NCBI RefSeq assembly: GCF_000283155.1
Contig: NW_004454239.1
Location: 8,778,067 to 8,842,066 of the forward strand
Direction of reading: 5' to 3'
From: Ceratotherium simum simum
Lineage: Eukaryota > Chordata > Mammalia > Perissodactyla > Rhinocerotidae
DNA length: 64,000 bases
Every line of letters begins with the position of its first letter. The first letter of the stretch is position 1. Of this stretch, positions 1 through 9,559 are shown one piece after another. The notes under the pieces are model-generated. The model was given only the letters and a program-made list of their open reading frames with translations, ran no database searches and was not told where the DNA came from. Both the position numbers and the translations under genes were made by a program.

Positions 1-1141
1 CTACTCAAAGACTAACTATCATCAATCACCACACACACATGCCCAGTCACCCCTTTCGCCCTCCTCCCTCCCCCTTTCCCCTCTGGTAACCACCAATCTA
101 ATGTCTGTATCTATGAGTTTGTTTGCTGTTGTTGTTTTTATCCTCTATTTATGAGTGAGATCACAAGGTATTTGACTTTATCCATCTGACTTGTTTCACT
201 TAGCGTAATATCCTCAAGGTCCATCCATGTTGTCACAAATGGCGAGATTTCAACATTTTTATAGCCGAATAGTATTCCATTGTGTATATATACCACATCT
301 TCTTTATCCATTCATCCCTTGATGGGAACCTAGGTTGCTTCCAAGTCTTGGCTATTGTGAATAATGCTGCAATGAACACAGGCATGCATATATCTTTACA
401 TATTTGAGTTTTCCTGTTCTTTGGATAAATGCCCAGCAGTGGAATAGCTGGATGATCTAGTAGTTCTATTTTTAATTTTTTGAGGACTCTCCATACTGTT
501 TTCCATAGTGGCTGCACCAGATTGCATTCCCACCAACAGTATATGAGAGTTCCCTTTTCTCCACATCCTCTCCAACTTGTCTGGTTAATTATAGCCATTC
601 TGAGAGGCAGGTGATATCTCACTGTAGTTTTGACTTGAATTTCCCTAATAATTAGTGATATTGAACATCTTTTCATGTGCCTGTTGGTCATCTGTACATC
701 TTCTTTGGAAAAATGTCTGTTCAGATCTTTGGACCATTTTTTAATTGGGTTGCCTGTTTTTTTTGTTGTTGAGATGTATAAGTTCTTTATATATTTTAGA
801 TATTAACCCCTCATCTGATATATGGTTTGCAAACATCTTCTCCCAATTGTTATGTTGTCTTTTAATTTGGTTGATGGTTTCTTTAGCTGTACAGAAGCTT
901 TTCAGTTTTCTGTAGTCCCATTTGTCTATTTTTTCTTTTGTTGCTCTTTCCTGACATAGTATTTGCAAAAATGCTGCTAAGACTGATGTCGAAGAGCATA
1001 CTTATGTTTTCTTCTGGAAGTTTTATCATTTCAGGTCTTACATTCAAGAGTAAATTTTGAGTTAAATTTGAGTTAATTTTTGTGTCTAGTGTAAGCTAAC
1101 AGTCTGCTTTCATTCTTTTCCACGTGGCTGTGCAGTTCTCC
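1..1141 (-). mobile_element. LINE-1 copy A, 3' part (3' UTR and ORF2 C-terminus)
   Basis: Minus-strand L1. The reverse complement of the first 200 bases is the L1 3' UTR, with the purine-rich stretch and the GTGGTTACCAGAGGGG signature that recurs in other L1s of this window. From 233 rightward the minus strand reads the ORF2 C-terminus (minus-strand segment 691-233), including the cysteine-rich motif near WRGCGEKG and the tail reading [13 protein letters not shown]. Several frames are needed, so the ORF is dead. The real 3' end and poly(A) tail lie left of the window. The element is interrupted at 1142 by a solo LTR and resumes at 1593. Confidence 0.93.
1137..1141. repeat. Left target-site duplication of the solo LTR
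   Basis: The five bases TCTCC lie just left of the LTR and match TTTCC at 1593-1597 with one mismatch. Removing the LTR and one copy restores a continuous L1 sequence that aligns in length with another L1 in the window near 24085-24100. This fixes both LTR ends. Confidence 0.7.
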
Positions 1142-1231
1142 TGCCCGGCTGCACGCCCCCAGGTGTGCAGTGCAGGATAGGTTGCAGAGAGACGAAGGAA
1201 AGACCCGGAGACGGCGAATGAGACATATAGG

Positions 1232-1237
1232 TTTACT
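1232..1237 (-). terminator. Poly(A) signal of the solo LTR (AGTAAA variant)
   Basis: The minus strand reads AGTAAA about 90 bases downstream of the TATA-like box. AGTAAA is a known variant of AATAAA. Its position fits the R region of the LTR. Confidence 0.5.
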
Positions 1238-1316
1238 GAGAGTTACTTACAGGGAGGTCCAGTGGCAGCCGGCTGGACAGCAATGTGCACCCGCAACTGC
1301 AGGCAGGGAGGGGGTT

Positions 1317-1328
1317 GCTTATATATGC
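1317..1328 (-). promoter_or_regulatory. TATA-like box of the solo LTR
   Basis: The minus strand reads GCATATATAAGC, a good TATA match inside the LTR. It lies upstream of a poly(A) signal, as expected for U3. If the LTR is still active, transcription would run leftward into the remains of L1 copy A. Activity is inferred only. Confidence 0.6.
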
Positions 1329-1592
1329 AGGGGACACAAAGGTTATACTCTTGCCAAGGGGCTGTCCCGGGTATGATCAGTGTTCCAGGAACTGTAGGTC
1401 ACGTGGAGGGGCTCTGTGTCCCTTTAAGACATGATGTTCTTTAAGTGAGATAAGGTAACATCCAGGCTGGCCAGGCCCTGGGTTGTTGCAAATCCCAGCA
1501 GCTGGGTGTCCTGCCCAGAAGGGAGCCAGAAGAACACATGGTTGCAACAGGCTTGTGGGTTCTTGCTCAGCAAGCAAGGTCCAGGCTCTACA

Positions 1593-3003
1593 TTTCCCAA
1601 CAACATTTATAAAGAGACTTTCCTTTCTCCACTGTATGTTCTTGGCTCCCTTGTTGAAAATTAGCTGTCCATAGATGTGTGGGTTTATTTCTGGGGTCTC
1701 AATTCTGTTCCATTGATTTGCTGTGTCTGTTTTTGTGCCAGTGTCATGCTGTTTTGGTTACTGTAGCTTTGTAGTATATTTTGAAATCAGAGAGTGTGAT
1801 ACCTCCAGCTTTGTTCTTTTTTCTCAGGATTCCATTGGCTATTTGGGGTCTTTTGTTGTCATATAAATTTTAGGATTCTTTGTTCTATTTCTGTAAAAAA
1901 TGACACTGCAACTGTGAAAGGGATCACAATGAGTTTGTAGATTGCTTTAGGAAGTATGGACATCTTAACTATTTAATTTTTCCAATCCAAGAACATGGAC
2001 TATCTTTCCATTTCTTTGTGTCTTCTTCAATTTCCTTCAGAAATGTTTTATAGTTTTCAGTGTACAGGTCGTTCAGTTCTTAAATGTTAATTTAATCCTG
2101 GGAACTTTATTCATTTTGTTGCAATTATAAATGGGATTGTATTCTTGCTTTCTTTTTATGTGACTTTATCATTAATGTATAGCAACAGAACTGATTTTTG
2201 TATGTTGATTTTGTATCCTGCAAATTTACCGTATTCATTTATTAATTCTAAAACTTTTTTGGTGGATTCTTAACGGTTTTCTATATATAAAATCATGTCA
2301 TCTGCACATAGTGACAGTTTCACCTCTTGCTTTCCAGTTTGGATCCCTTTTATTTCTTTTTCTTGCCTAATTCCTCTGGCTAGGACTTTCAATAAATAAG
2401 AGTGACAAAAGTGGGCATCCATGTCTGGCTTCTGTTCTTAAAGGGATAGCATTCAGTTTTTCTCCATTGAGGATGACATTAGTTGTGGGTTTATCGTACA
2501 TTGCCTTTATTATGTTGAGGTACTTTCCTTCTACCCATTTTATTCAGAGTTGTTATCACAAAAGGATGCTGTATCTTGTCGAATGCTTTCTCTACATCTA
2601 TTGAGATGATCATGTGATTTTTATTCTCATTTTGTTAATGTAGCATATGACATTGAGTCATTTGCAGATGTTGAACCATCCCTGCATCCCTGCAATAAGT
2701 CCCACTTAATCATAGTGTATGATCTTTTAAATATATTATTGCATTCAATTCGCTAGTATTTTGTTGAGGATTTTTGCATCGATGTTCATCAGTGATATTG
2801 GCCTGTAATTTTCTTTTTTTGTGTTTTCCTTGTCTGGTTTTGGTGTCAGGCAAATGTCGCTTTTGTGGAATGAGTTAGGGAGCTTCCCCTCCTCTTTGAT
2901 ATTTTGGAAGAGTCTGAGAAGGATGAGTATTAAGTCTTCTTTGAATGTTTGGTAGAATTCACCAGGGAAGCCATCTGGTCCTGGACTTTTATTTTTGGGG
3001 AGG
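1593..3003 (-). mobile_element. LINE-1 copy A, ORF2 middle part
   Basis: This continues copy A after the solo LTR (1593-1597 is the right target duplication). The minus strand encodes ORF2 reverse-transcriptase sequence. The (F/Y)ADD catalytic box at 2297-2308 reads CADD, and 3116-2745 includes the [17 protein letters not shown] region of the fingers/palm. Frameshifts break the ORF. The element stops abruptly at about 3003 in the middle of ORF2, where a plus-strand L1 (copy B) begins. The stretch 2250-3003 is almost identical to copy B in inverted orientation; the rest is clearly more diverged. Confidence 0.92.
2250..3003 (-). repeat. Left arm of a near-identical inverted repeat
   Basis: The reverse complement matches 4560-5315. 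Over 2281-3000 I count roughly eight or nine differences in about 720 bases (about 99% identity). Shared oddities include CCGTTAAG near 2270/5290, the shortened ORF2 text around 2370/5170, and CADD instead of FADD. Left of about 2250 identity falls to roughly 85-88%, the level of two independent L1 copies. The loop between the arms is about 1.56 kb. Confidence 0.88.
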
Positions 3004-3174
3004 AACCCCATGGTAATCACAAACCAGAAGCCTATAATAAATACACAAAAAACTAAGAGAAAGGAACTCAAACATAATACTAAGGAAAGCCATGAAACTG
3101 CAAGGGAAGAGAGCAAGAGAAGAAGAAAGGAACAGAGAAGGACTACTAAAACACTGAGAAAAAGAAGTTAAAAA

Positions 3175-6100
3175 ATGGCAGTAAGTACATACTTATCAAT
3201 AGCTACTTTTTAAACATCAATGGACTAAATGCTCCAGTTAAAAGGCATAGAGTGGTTGAATGGATAGAAAAACAAGACCCATATATATGCTGCATACAAG
3301 AGACACACTTCAGAACTAAGGACACGCACACTCTGAAAATGAAGGGATAGAAAAAGATACTCTACACAAATGACAATGAAATGAAAGGTGGGGGTAGCAA
3401 TACTTATATAAGACAAAATAGACTTTAAAACAAAAACTGTAACGAGAGACAAAGAAGGGCACTGCATAATGATCAAGGGAACAATCCAACAGGATGACAT
3501 AATACTTGTAAATATCTATGCACCCAATGTAGGAGCTCCTAAATTTACAAAGCAGTTATTAACGACAGAAAAGGAGAAATAGGCAGTAATACAATAAGAG
3601 TAGGGGACTTTAACACTCCACTTACACCAATGGATAGATCACTCAAACAGAAGATCAGCAAGGAAACATTGGCCTTAATGACACACTAGAACAGATGGAC
3701 CTAGTAGATATATACAGAACATTCCATCCAAAAATCAAAAAATACACATTCTTCTCAAATGCACATGGAATGTTCTCCAGGATTGATGACAAATTAGGCC
3801 ACAAAGCAAGTTTTCAGAAATTTAAGAAGATTGAAATAATACCAAGCATCTTTTCTGACCATAATGGTATGAAACTAGAAATCAACTACAGGAAGAAACC
3901 TAGAAAAGCCACAAATATATGGAGATTAAGCAAAATGCTACTGAACAACTATTGGGTCAATGAAGACATCAAAGGAGACATCAAAAAATACATGGAGACA
4001 AATGAAAATAAAAATATGACATTCCAAAACTTATGGAAAACAGCAAAAATGGTACTAAGAGGGAAGTTTACAGCAACGCACGCCTATAACAAACAAGAAA
4101 AATCTCAAATAAATAATCTAACAATGCACCTAACGGAACTGGAAAAAGAAGAACAAACAAAACTCAATATCAGTAGAAGGAAGGAAATAATAAAAATCAG
4201 AGCAGAAATATATGAAATAAAGACTAAAAACCAACAGAATAAATTAATAAAACTAAGAGCTGGTTCTTTGAAAAGATAAACAAAATTGACAAACCTTTAG
4301 CTAGACTCACCAAGAAAAAAAGAGAGAAGGTTCAAATAAGTAAAATCAGAAATCAAAAAGAAGAAATTACAATGAACAGCTCAGAAATACAAAAGATTAT
4401 AAGAGAATACTATGAAAAGCTATATGCCAACAAGCTGGATAACCTAGAAGAAATGGATAAATTCTTAGAATCATACTACCTTCCAAAACTGAATCAAGAA
4501 GAAATAGAGGATTTGAATAGACCAATCACCAGTAAGGAGATTGAAACAGTAATCAAAAACCTCCCCAAAAATAAAAGTCCAGGACCAGATGGCTTCCCTG
4601 GTGAATTCTACCAAACATTCAAAGAAGACTTAATACTCATCCTTCTCAGACTCTTCCAAAATATCAAAGAGGAGGGGAAGCTCCCTAACTCATTCCACAA
4701 AAGCGACATTTGCCTGACACCAAAACCAGACAAGGAAAACACAAAAAAAGAAAATTACAGGCCAATATCACTGATGAACATCGATGCAAAAATCCCAACA
4801 AAATACTAGCGAATTGAATGCAATAATATATTTAAAAGATCATACACCATGATCAAGTGGGACTTATTGCAGGGATGCAGGGATGGTTCAACATCTGCAA
4901 ATGACTCAATGTCATATGCTACATTAACAAAATGAGAATAAAAATCACATGATCATCTCAATAGATGTAGAGAAAGCATTCGACAAGATACAGCATCCTT
5001 TTATGATAACAACTCTGAATAAAATGGGTAGAAGGAAAGTACCTCAGCATAATAAAGGCAATGTACGATAAACCCACAACTAATATCATCCTCAATGGAG
5101 AAAAACTGAATGCTATCCCTTTAAGAACGGAAGCCAGACATGGATGCCCACTTTTGTCACTCTTATTTATTGAAAGTCCTAGCCAGAGGAATTAGGCAAG
5201 AAAAAGAAATAAAAGGGATCCAAACTGGAAAGCAAGAGGTGAAACTGTCACTATGTGCAGATGACATGATTTTATATATAGAAAACCGTTAAGAATCCAC
5301 CAAAAAAGCTTTAGAAGTAATAAACGAATACGGTAAATTTGCAGGATACAAAATCAACATACAAAAATCAGTTGCGTTTCTACACGTTAACGATAAAGCA
5401 ACAGAAAGACAAATTAAGAATACAATCCCATTTACAATTGCAACAAAAAGAATAAAATACCTAGGAATAATCTTTACCAAAGAGGTGAAAGACCTGTACA
5501 CTGAAAACTATAAAACATTTCTGAAGGAAATTGAAGAAGACACAAAGAAATGGAAAGATGTTCCGTGCTCTTGGATTGGAAGAATTAACATACTTAAGAA
5601 GTCCATACTTCCTAAAGCAATCTATAGATTCAGTGCAATCCCTATCAAAGTTCCAACAACATTTTTCATAGAAATAGTGCAAAGAATCCTAAAATTTATA
5701 TGGAAAAACAAAAGACCTGGAATTGCTAAAGGAATCTTGAGTAAAAAGAACAAAGCTGGAGGTATCACACCTCCTTATTGCAAAATATACTACAAATCTA
5801 TAGTAACCAAAACAGCATGTTACTCTCACAAAAACAGACACACAGATGAACGGAACAGTACTGAGAGCCCAGAGAAAAACCCACACATCTATGGACAGCT
5901 AATTTTCAACACAGGAGCCAAGAACATACAACGGAGAAAGGAAAGTCTCTTCAACAAATGGTGCTGGGAAAACTGGACAGCCACATGCAAAATAATCAAA
6001 GTAGACCATTATGTTACACCATACACAAATATTAACTCAAAACGGATTAAAGACTTGAATGTAAGACCTGAAATCATGAAACTTATAGAAGAAAACATAG

Positions 6101-7000
6101 GAAGTATACTCTTCGACATCAGTCTTAGCAACATATTTTCAAGCACCATGTCTGACTGGGCAAGGGAAACAATAGAAAAAAATAAACAAATGGGACTACA
6201 TCAAACTAAAAAGCCTCTACACAGCAAAGGAAACCATCAACAAAACAAACAGACAACCTAGCAATTGAGAGAAGATATTTGCAAACCACATATCTGATAA
6301 GGGGTTAATATCCAAAATATATAAAGAACTCATATAGCTCTACAACAAAAAACTAACAACCCAATTAAAAAATGGGCAAGAGACCTGAACAGACATTTCT
6401 CCAAAGAAGACGTACAAATGACCAACAGGCACATGAAAAGATGTTCAGCATCATTAACTATCAGGGAAATGCAAATCAAAACTATGATGAGATATCACCC
6501 CAAGTCCGTCAGAATGGCTATAATTAACAAGACAGGAAACAACATGTGTTGGAGAGGATGTGGAGAGAAGGGACACTCATACACTGCTGGTGGGAGTGCG
6601 AACTGGTGCAGTCACTATGGAAAACAGTATGGAGATTCCTCAAAATATTAAGGATAGAACTACCATACTATCATACCATAGGGCCAGCTATTCCACTGCT
6701 GGGTATTTATCCAAAGAATATGAAAACACCCATGTGTAAAGATACATGCACCCCTGTGTTCATTGCAGCATTATTCACAATAGCCAAGAGCTGGAAGTAA
6801 CCTAAGTGCCCATCAAGGGATGAATGGATGAAGAAGCTGTGGTATATATACACAATGGGATACTACTCAGCCATAAGAAACAATGAAATCCAGCCATTTG
6901 TGACAACATGGCTGAACATTGAGGGTATTATGCTAAGTGAGATAAGTCAGAGGGAGAAAGTCAAACACCACATTATCTCACTTATAAGTAGAAGATAAAA
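3175..7000 (+). pseudogene. L1 ORF2 remnant of copy B (endonuclease and reverse transcriptase)
   Basis: ORF2 of L1 encodes an APE-like endonuclease and a reverse transcriptase that carry out target-primed reverse transcription. Here the endonuclease start is degenerate near 3190. The endonuclease SDH motif is at 3854-3862, within an open segment 3695-4279. The RT region follows at 4372-4809 ([15 protein letters not shown]). The catalytic box reads CADD (5254-5265) instead of F/YADD. The thumb and C-terminal region is open at 5485-6261, and the cysteine-rich C-terminus spans 6418-6800 in two frames. Stops and at least four frameshifts make it non-functional. Confidence 0.9.
4560..5315 (+). repeat. 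Right arm of the near-identical inverted repeat
   Basis: This is the partner of 2250-3003. Its left edge coincides with the point where copy A is truncated. Its right edge (about 5300-5370) falls inside continuous L1 sequence with no structural boundary. Such a tract is expected from gene conversion or templated copying, not from a simple duplication with its own ends. Confidence 0.88.
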
Positions 7001-7237
7001 AACAACAACAAACAAACACCTAGAGACAGAGATTGGATTTGTGGTTACCAGAGGGGAAGGGGGGAGGGAGGGGTGCGAAAGGGATGATTAGGCACGTGTG
7101 TGTGGTGGTGGATTGTAATTAGTATTTGAGTGGTGAACATGATGTAATCTATGCAGACATAGAAGTATAATGATGTACACCTGAAATTTATACAATGATA
7201 TAAACCAATGTTAACATAATAATAATAATAAAAAAAG

Positions 7238-9226
7238 AATCTCTGCCCTTTTGTCTCTTCTCCTTCTGGGGCACCTATAATCTGGATGTTAGTACACTTG
7301 ATTTTGTCCCTTAAATGGTCCTCATTCTTTCTAATTCTCTTTTCTTTTATCTTTTCAGCTTGGGTGATTTCCTCTAGTTTTTGTCCAGCTTGCTGCTCTG
7401 TTCTTCTGTATAATCTACTCTGCTATTGATTCCCTCTAGTGACTTTTTCATTTCCATTATTGTATTCTTCAGTTCTCATTGGTCTTTTTTATATTTTCCA
7501 ATACTTTGTTGAAGTTCTCACTGTGCTCATCAATTTTTCTCCCAAGATCAGTGAGCATCCTGATGACTATTAGTTAGTACTCATTATCAGTTAGATTGTT
7601 TATCTCTGTTTTGTTTCTTTCTTTTTCTGAGTATTTGTCCTGTTTTCTTATTTGGAACATAATCCTTTGTCTCTTCATTTTGCTTATTTCCCTGTGATTA
7701 TAGCTATGTATCATGTAGATAGGCTATGTCTCCCAATTTTGGAGAAGTGGCCTTAAGTAAAAAAATGCCTTACGAGGCTCAGCAATGTGCTTCCCTCTCA
7801 TCACTAGCTCCAAATATTCCAGGAGTGTCTTCTGTGTGGGCTACATGTGTCCTTCTATTTTGGCAGGGTTTCTCTTGCAGCAGGTGCCTGGGGAGGCTAG
7901 GCTGTCCCCCTTGCTGGCTGGTTGTAAGGCTCATCTGCATGTGGTGGCTATGGTCTCTTCAGCCACTTTATCGAGTGGGGGGTGCCCCAGCACAGTTGTT
8001 GCAAGGTCTAACAGCACAATCTTGTTGCAGTTTTGCTGTTACGTGAGTAGATCCCCAGCATGGCTGGTTGCTAGGCTCAGGGACTCACAGGTGCTGTAGG
8101 CTTCTGACATACAATGCTGTTGTCAGCTCTCTCAGTAGTGCAGCTGGGTGGGGCAGGCCCCAGCCATGGCAACGTTCAATTGTTTTTGATTTTGGAAGTT
8201 GGGAAAGATTCCCTATGTGGCTGTTTGAGAAGCACAAGTCTTCTGCAGCTGACAAGCCCCACCACCTGAGGCCCACACACTCCATCAACACATTCCTGCC
8301 CCATGTGCATGCCATGTTCACTGACGTGAACCCACCTTCCCTGCCACAGAGGCCCACATACACTGCCAATGCAGGCCTGCCCCTCATTCTCACCTTTCCC
8401 TACAGAGATGGACCTATTCACCCCACTGCAGAGGTCCCACACACCCCACCTATGTGGGTCCACAAGTTTCCCAAGGGCTTGCTGCTGGGTGGGGCCAGTC
8501 CCTAGGGCAGGCTGCCTGCCCTGGCTAAGCTGGATTAAATAGGTGCTCTAGTGGGCAGGGCAAACCCCTGTACTAACAGGCCAGGGGAAGAGCTCCAATG
8601 GTATCTGCCACCATCTGTGTCAGCATGCCTGCACTAGGTCACGGTAATGGCTACTGCCAATATTTCAGCCCCTGAGGAGGTGACCCTAGCTGCCTCCTGC
8701 CTCCTTGAGATGCATCCAGAGACCACCAAGTGAGTATCTTTCACCAAAGGACTGTGCACCTTTCTTTCTGGTGATTTTGTGTTGCTCTCCTGAATTAGTG
8801 AATTTGTGGATGGACCCTTTAAGATCAGGCTTTTCTTTTTATTATGTTCAACAGCTTTTCTGGGGGTATTCCCTATTGTTTTTAATAGCCAGCAAAGCCA
8901 GATATTTTGACACTCTTCTCAGTTGTGTTGAGTTCAAAACTGCTTATTGTGGCAAAGCTCTCCTGCTTAGATTCCCTGCTCCTCCAGGAAAAGTTTCATT
9001 CTCTAAGATTGCTCTCAGCTGTGATGTGCTGCAGCTAGAATGCAGCTTGTTCCTCTCCAGAAATATGTTTCTGCCTCTTCCTTCTCAGCACTGCCTCTTG
9101 TTGTGGGGGTTCTTTTTATACAGTTACTGGTTCTCTCTCAGGGGTAATTGTTCCAAGGGTAGTTGTAAATTTATGTCCATGGGAGGAGGTGAGTTCAGAG
9201 TCCTCCTACTCTGCTATCTTATCAGC
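7238..9226 (-). mobile_element. LINE-1 copy C: 5' UTR and ORF1 N-terminal part only
   Basis: The minus strand starts at about 9226 with the L1 5' end (text like GATAAGATAGCAGAGTAGGAGGACTCTGAAC, matching the plus-strand start at about 34609). It runs through a GC-richer 5' UTR and enters ORF1 near 7700-7240, where the minus strand reads the conserved part meaning ATTATAGGTGCCCC AGAAGGAGAAGAG. It ends in mid-ORF1 against the A-tail of copy B. The remaining ORF1/ORF2 is absent, so it may be the 5' end of the same element as copy A. Open frames in the 5' UTR (for example 8705-9274) are not genes. Confidence 0.85.
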
Positions 9227-9384
9227 AATCACTCTGATAGTGAATTTTTATTGAAAAACTGTGATAACACTTAGTACCGCAAGAATACACTCTGTAAAAG
9301 TGCAAGTATAAGAGAGATAACTAGGAGCACTAGTTATACACATGAGTCAGGTCAGTGTTATTTCACTCTGTGCTGCATATTTTT
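9227..9384. other. Short unassigned spacer between two L1 copies
   Basis: About 160 bases of AT-rich sequence that matches neither the 5' end of copy C nor the 3' UTR of copy D. It is probably pre-insertion flank. I see no gene or motif in it. Confidence 0.4.
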
Positions 9385-9559
9385 TAATTGATGTCATAAG
9401 AGTTTATAACATTGTGGAATTTTAGTTATACATTATTGTCAGTCACCATATAAGTGTGTCCCTTCACCCCTTGTGACCATCCGCCAACTCCCTTGCTCCT
9501 GGTAACCACCAAATGTCCTCTCTGTCCTTGTGTTAGTTTATCTTCTACATATGAGTGAA

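Larger units (their letters stand above)
1142..1592 (-). mobile_element. Solo LTR (about 451 bp) inserted into L1 copy A
   Basis: On the minus strand the element starts TGTAGAGCC at 1592 and ends in CA at 1142, the standard LTR termini. It has a TATA-like box (1317-1328) about 90 bases upstream of an AGTAAA poly(A) signal (1232-1237), which gives a U3-R-U5 layout. It is GC-rich and keeps many CpG sites, unlike the surrounding L1, so it appears younger than its host element. No internal retroviral sequence flanks it, so it is a solo LTR left by LTR-LTR recombination. The 5-bp duplication does not settle the class; a family name would need a repeat-library search. Confidence 0.85.
3004..7237 (+). 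mobile_element. LINE-1 copy B, 5'-truncated, plus strand
   Basis: Copy B begins in the inter-ORF region (the CCATGGTAATCACAAACCAG text also occurs at about 37265 in the full-length plus-strand copy). It runs through ORF2 and the 3' UTR to an A-rich tail of AAT repeats at 7217-7237. It abuts copy A at 3003 in opposite orientation, with a small GGGGAGGAACCCC palindrome at the junction. No target duplication is visible. It may have inserted into a minus-strand L1 whose remains are copies A and C, with loss of the ORF1/ORF2 middle of that host; this is inference. Confidence 0.93.

Noticed and set aside
7726..8505. Several overlapping open frames on both strands
   Set aside because: All fall in the GC-richer L1 5' UTR; similar frames occur in the other L1 5' UTRs (for example around 35310-35990).
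8705..9274. Plus-strand open frame of 189 codons
   Set aside because: It lies antisense to the 5' UTR of L1 copy C and shows no domain; an open frame by composition.
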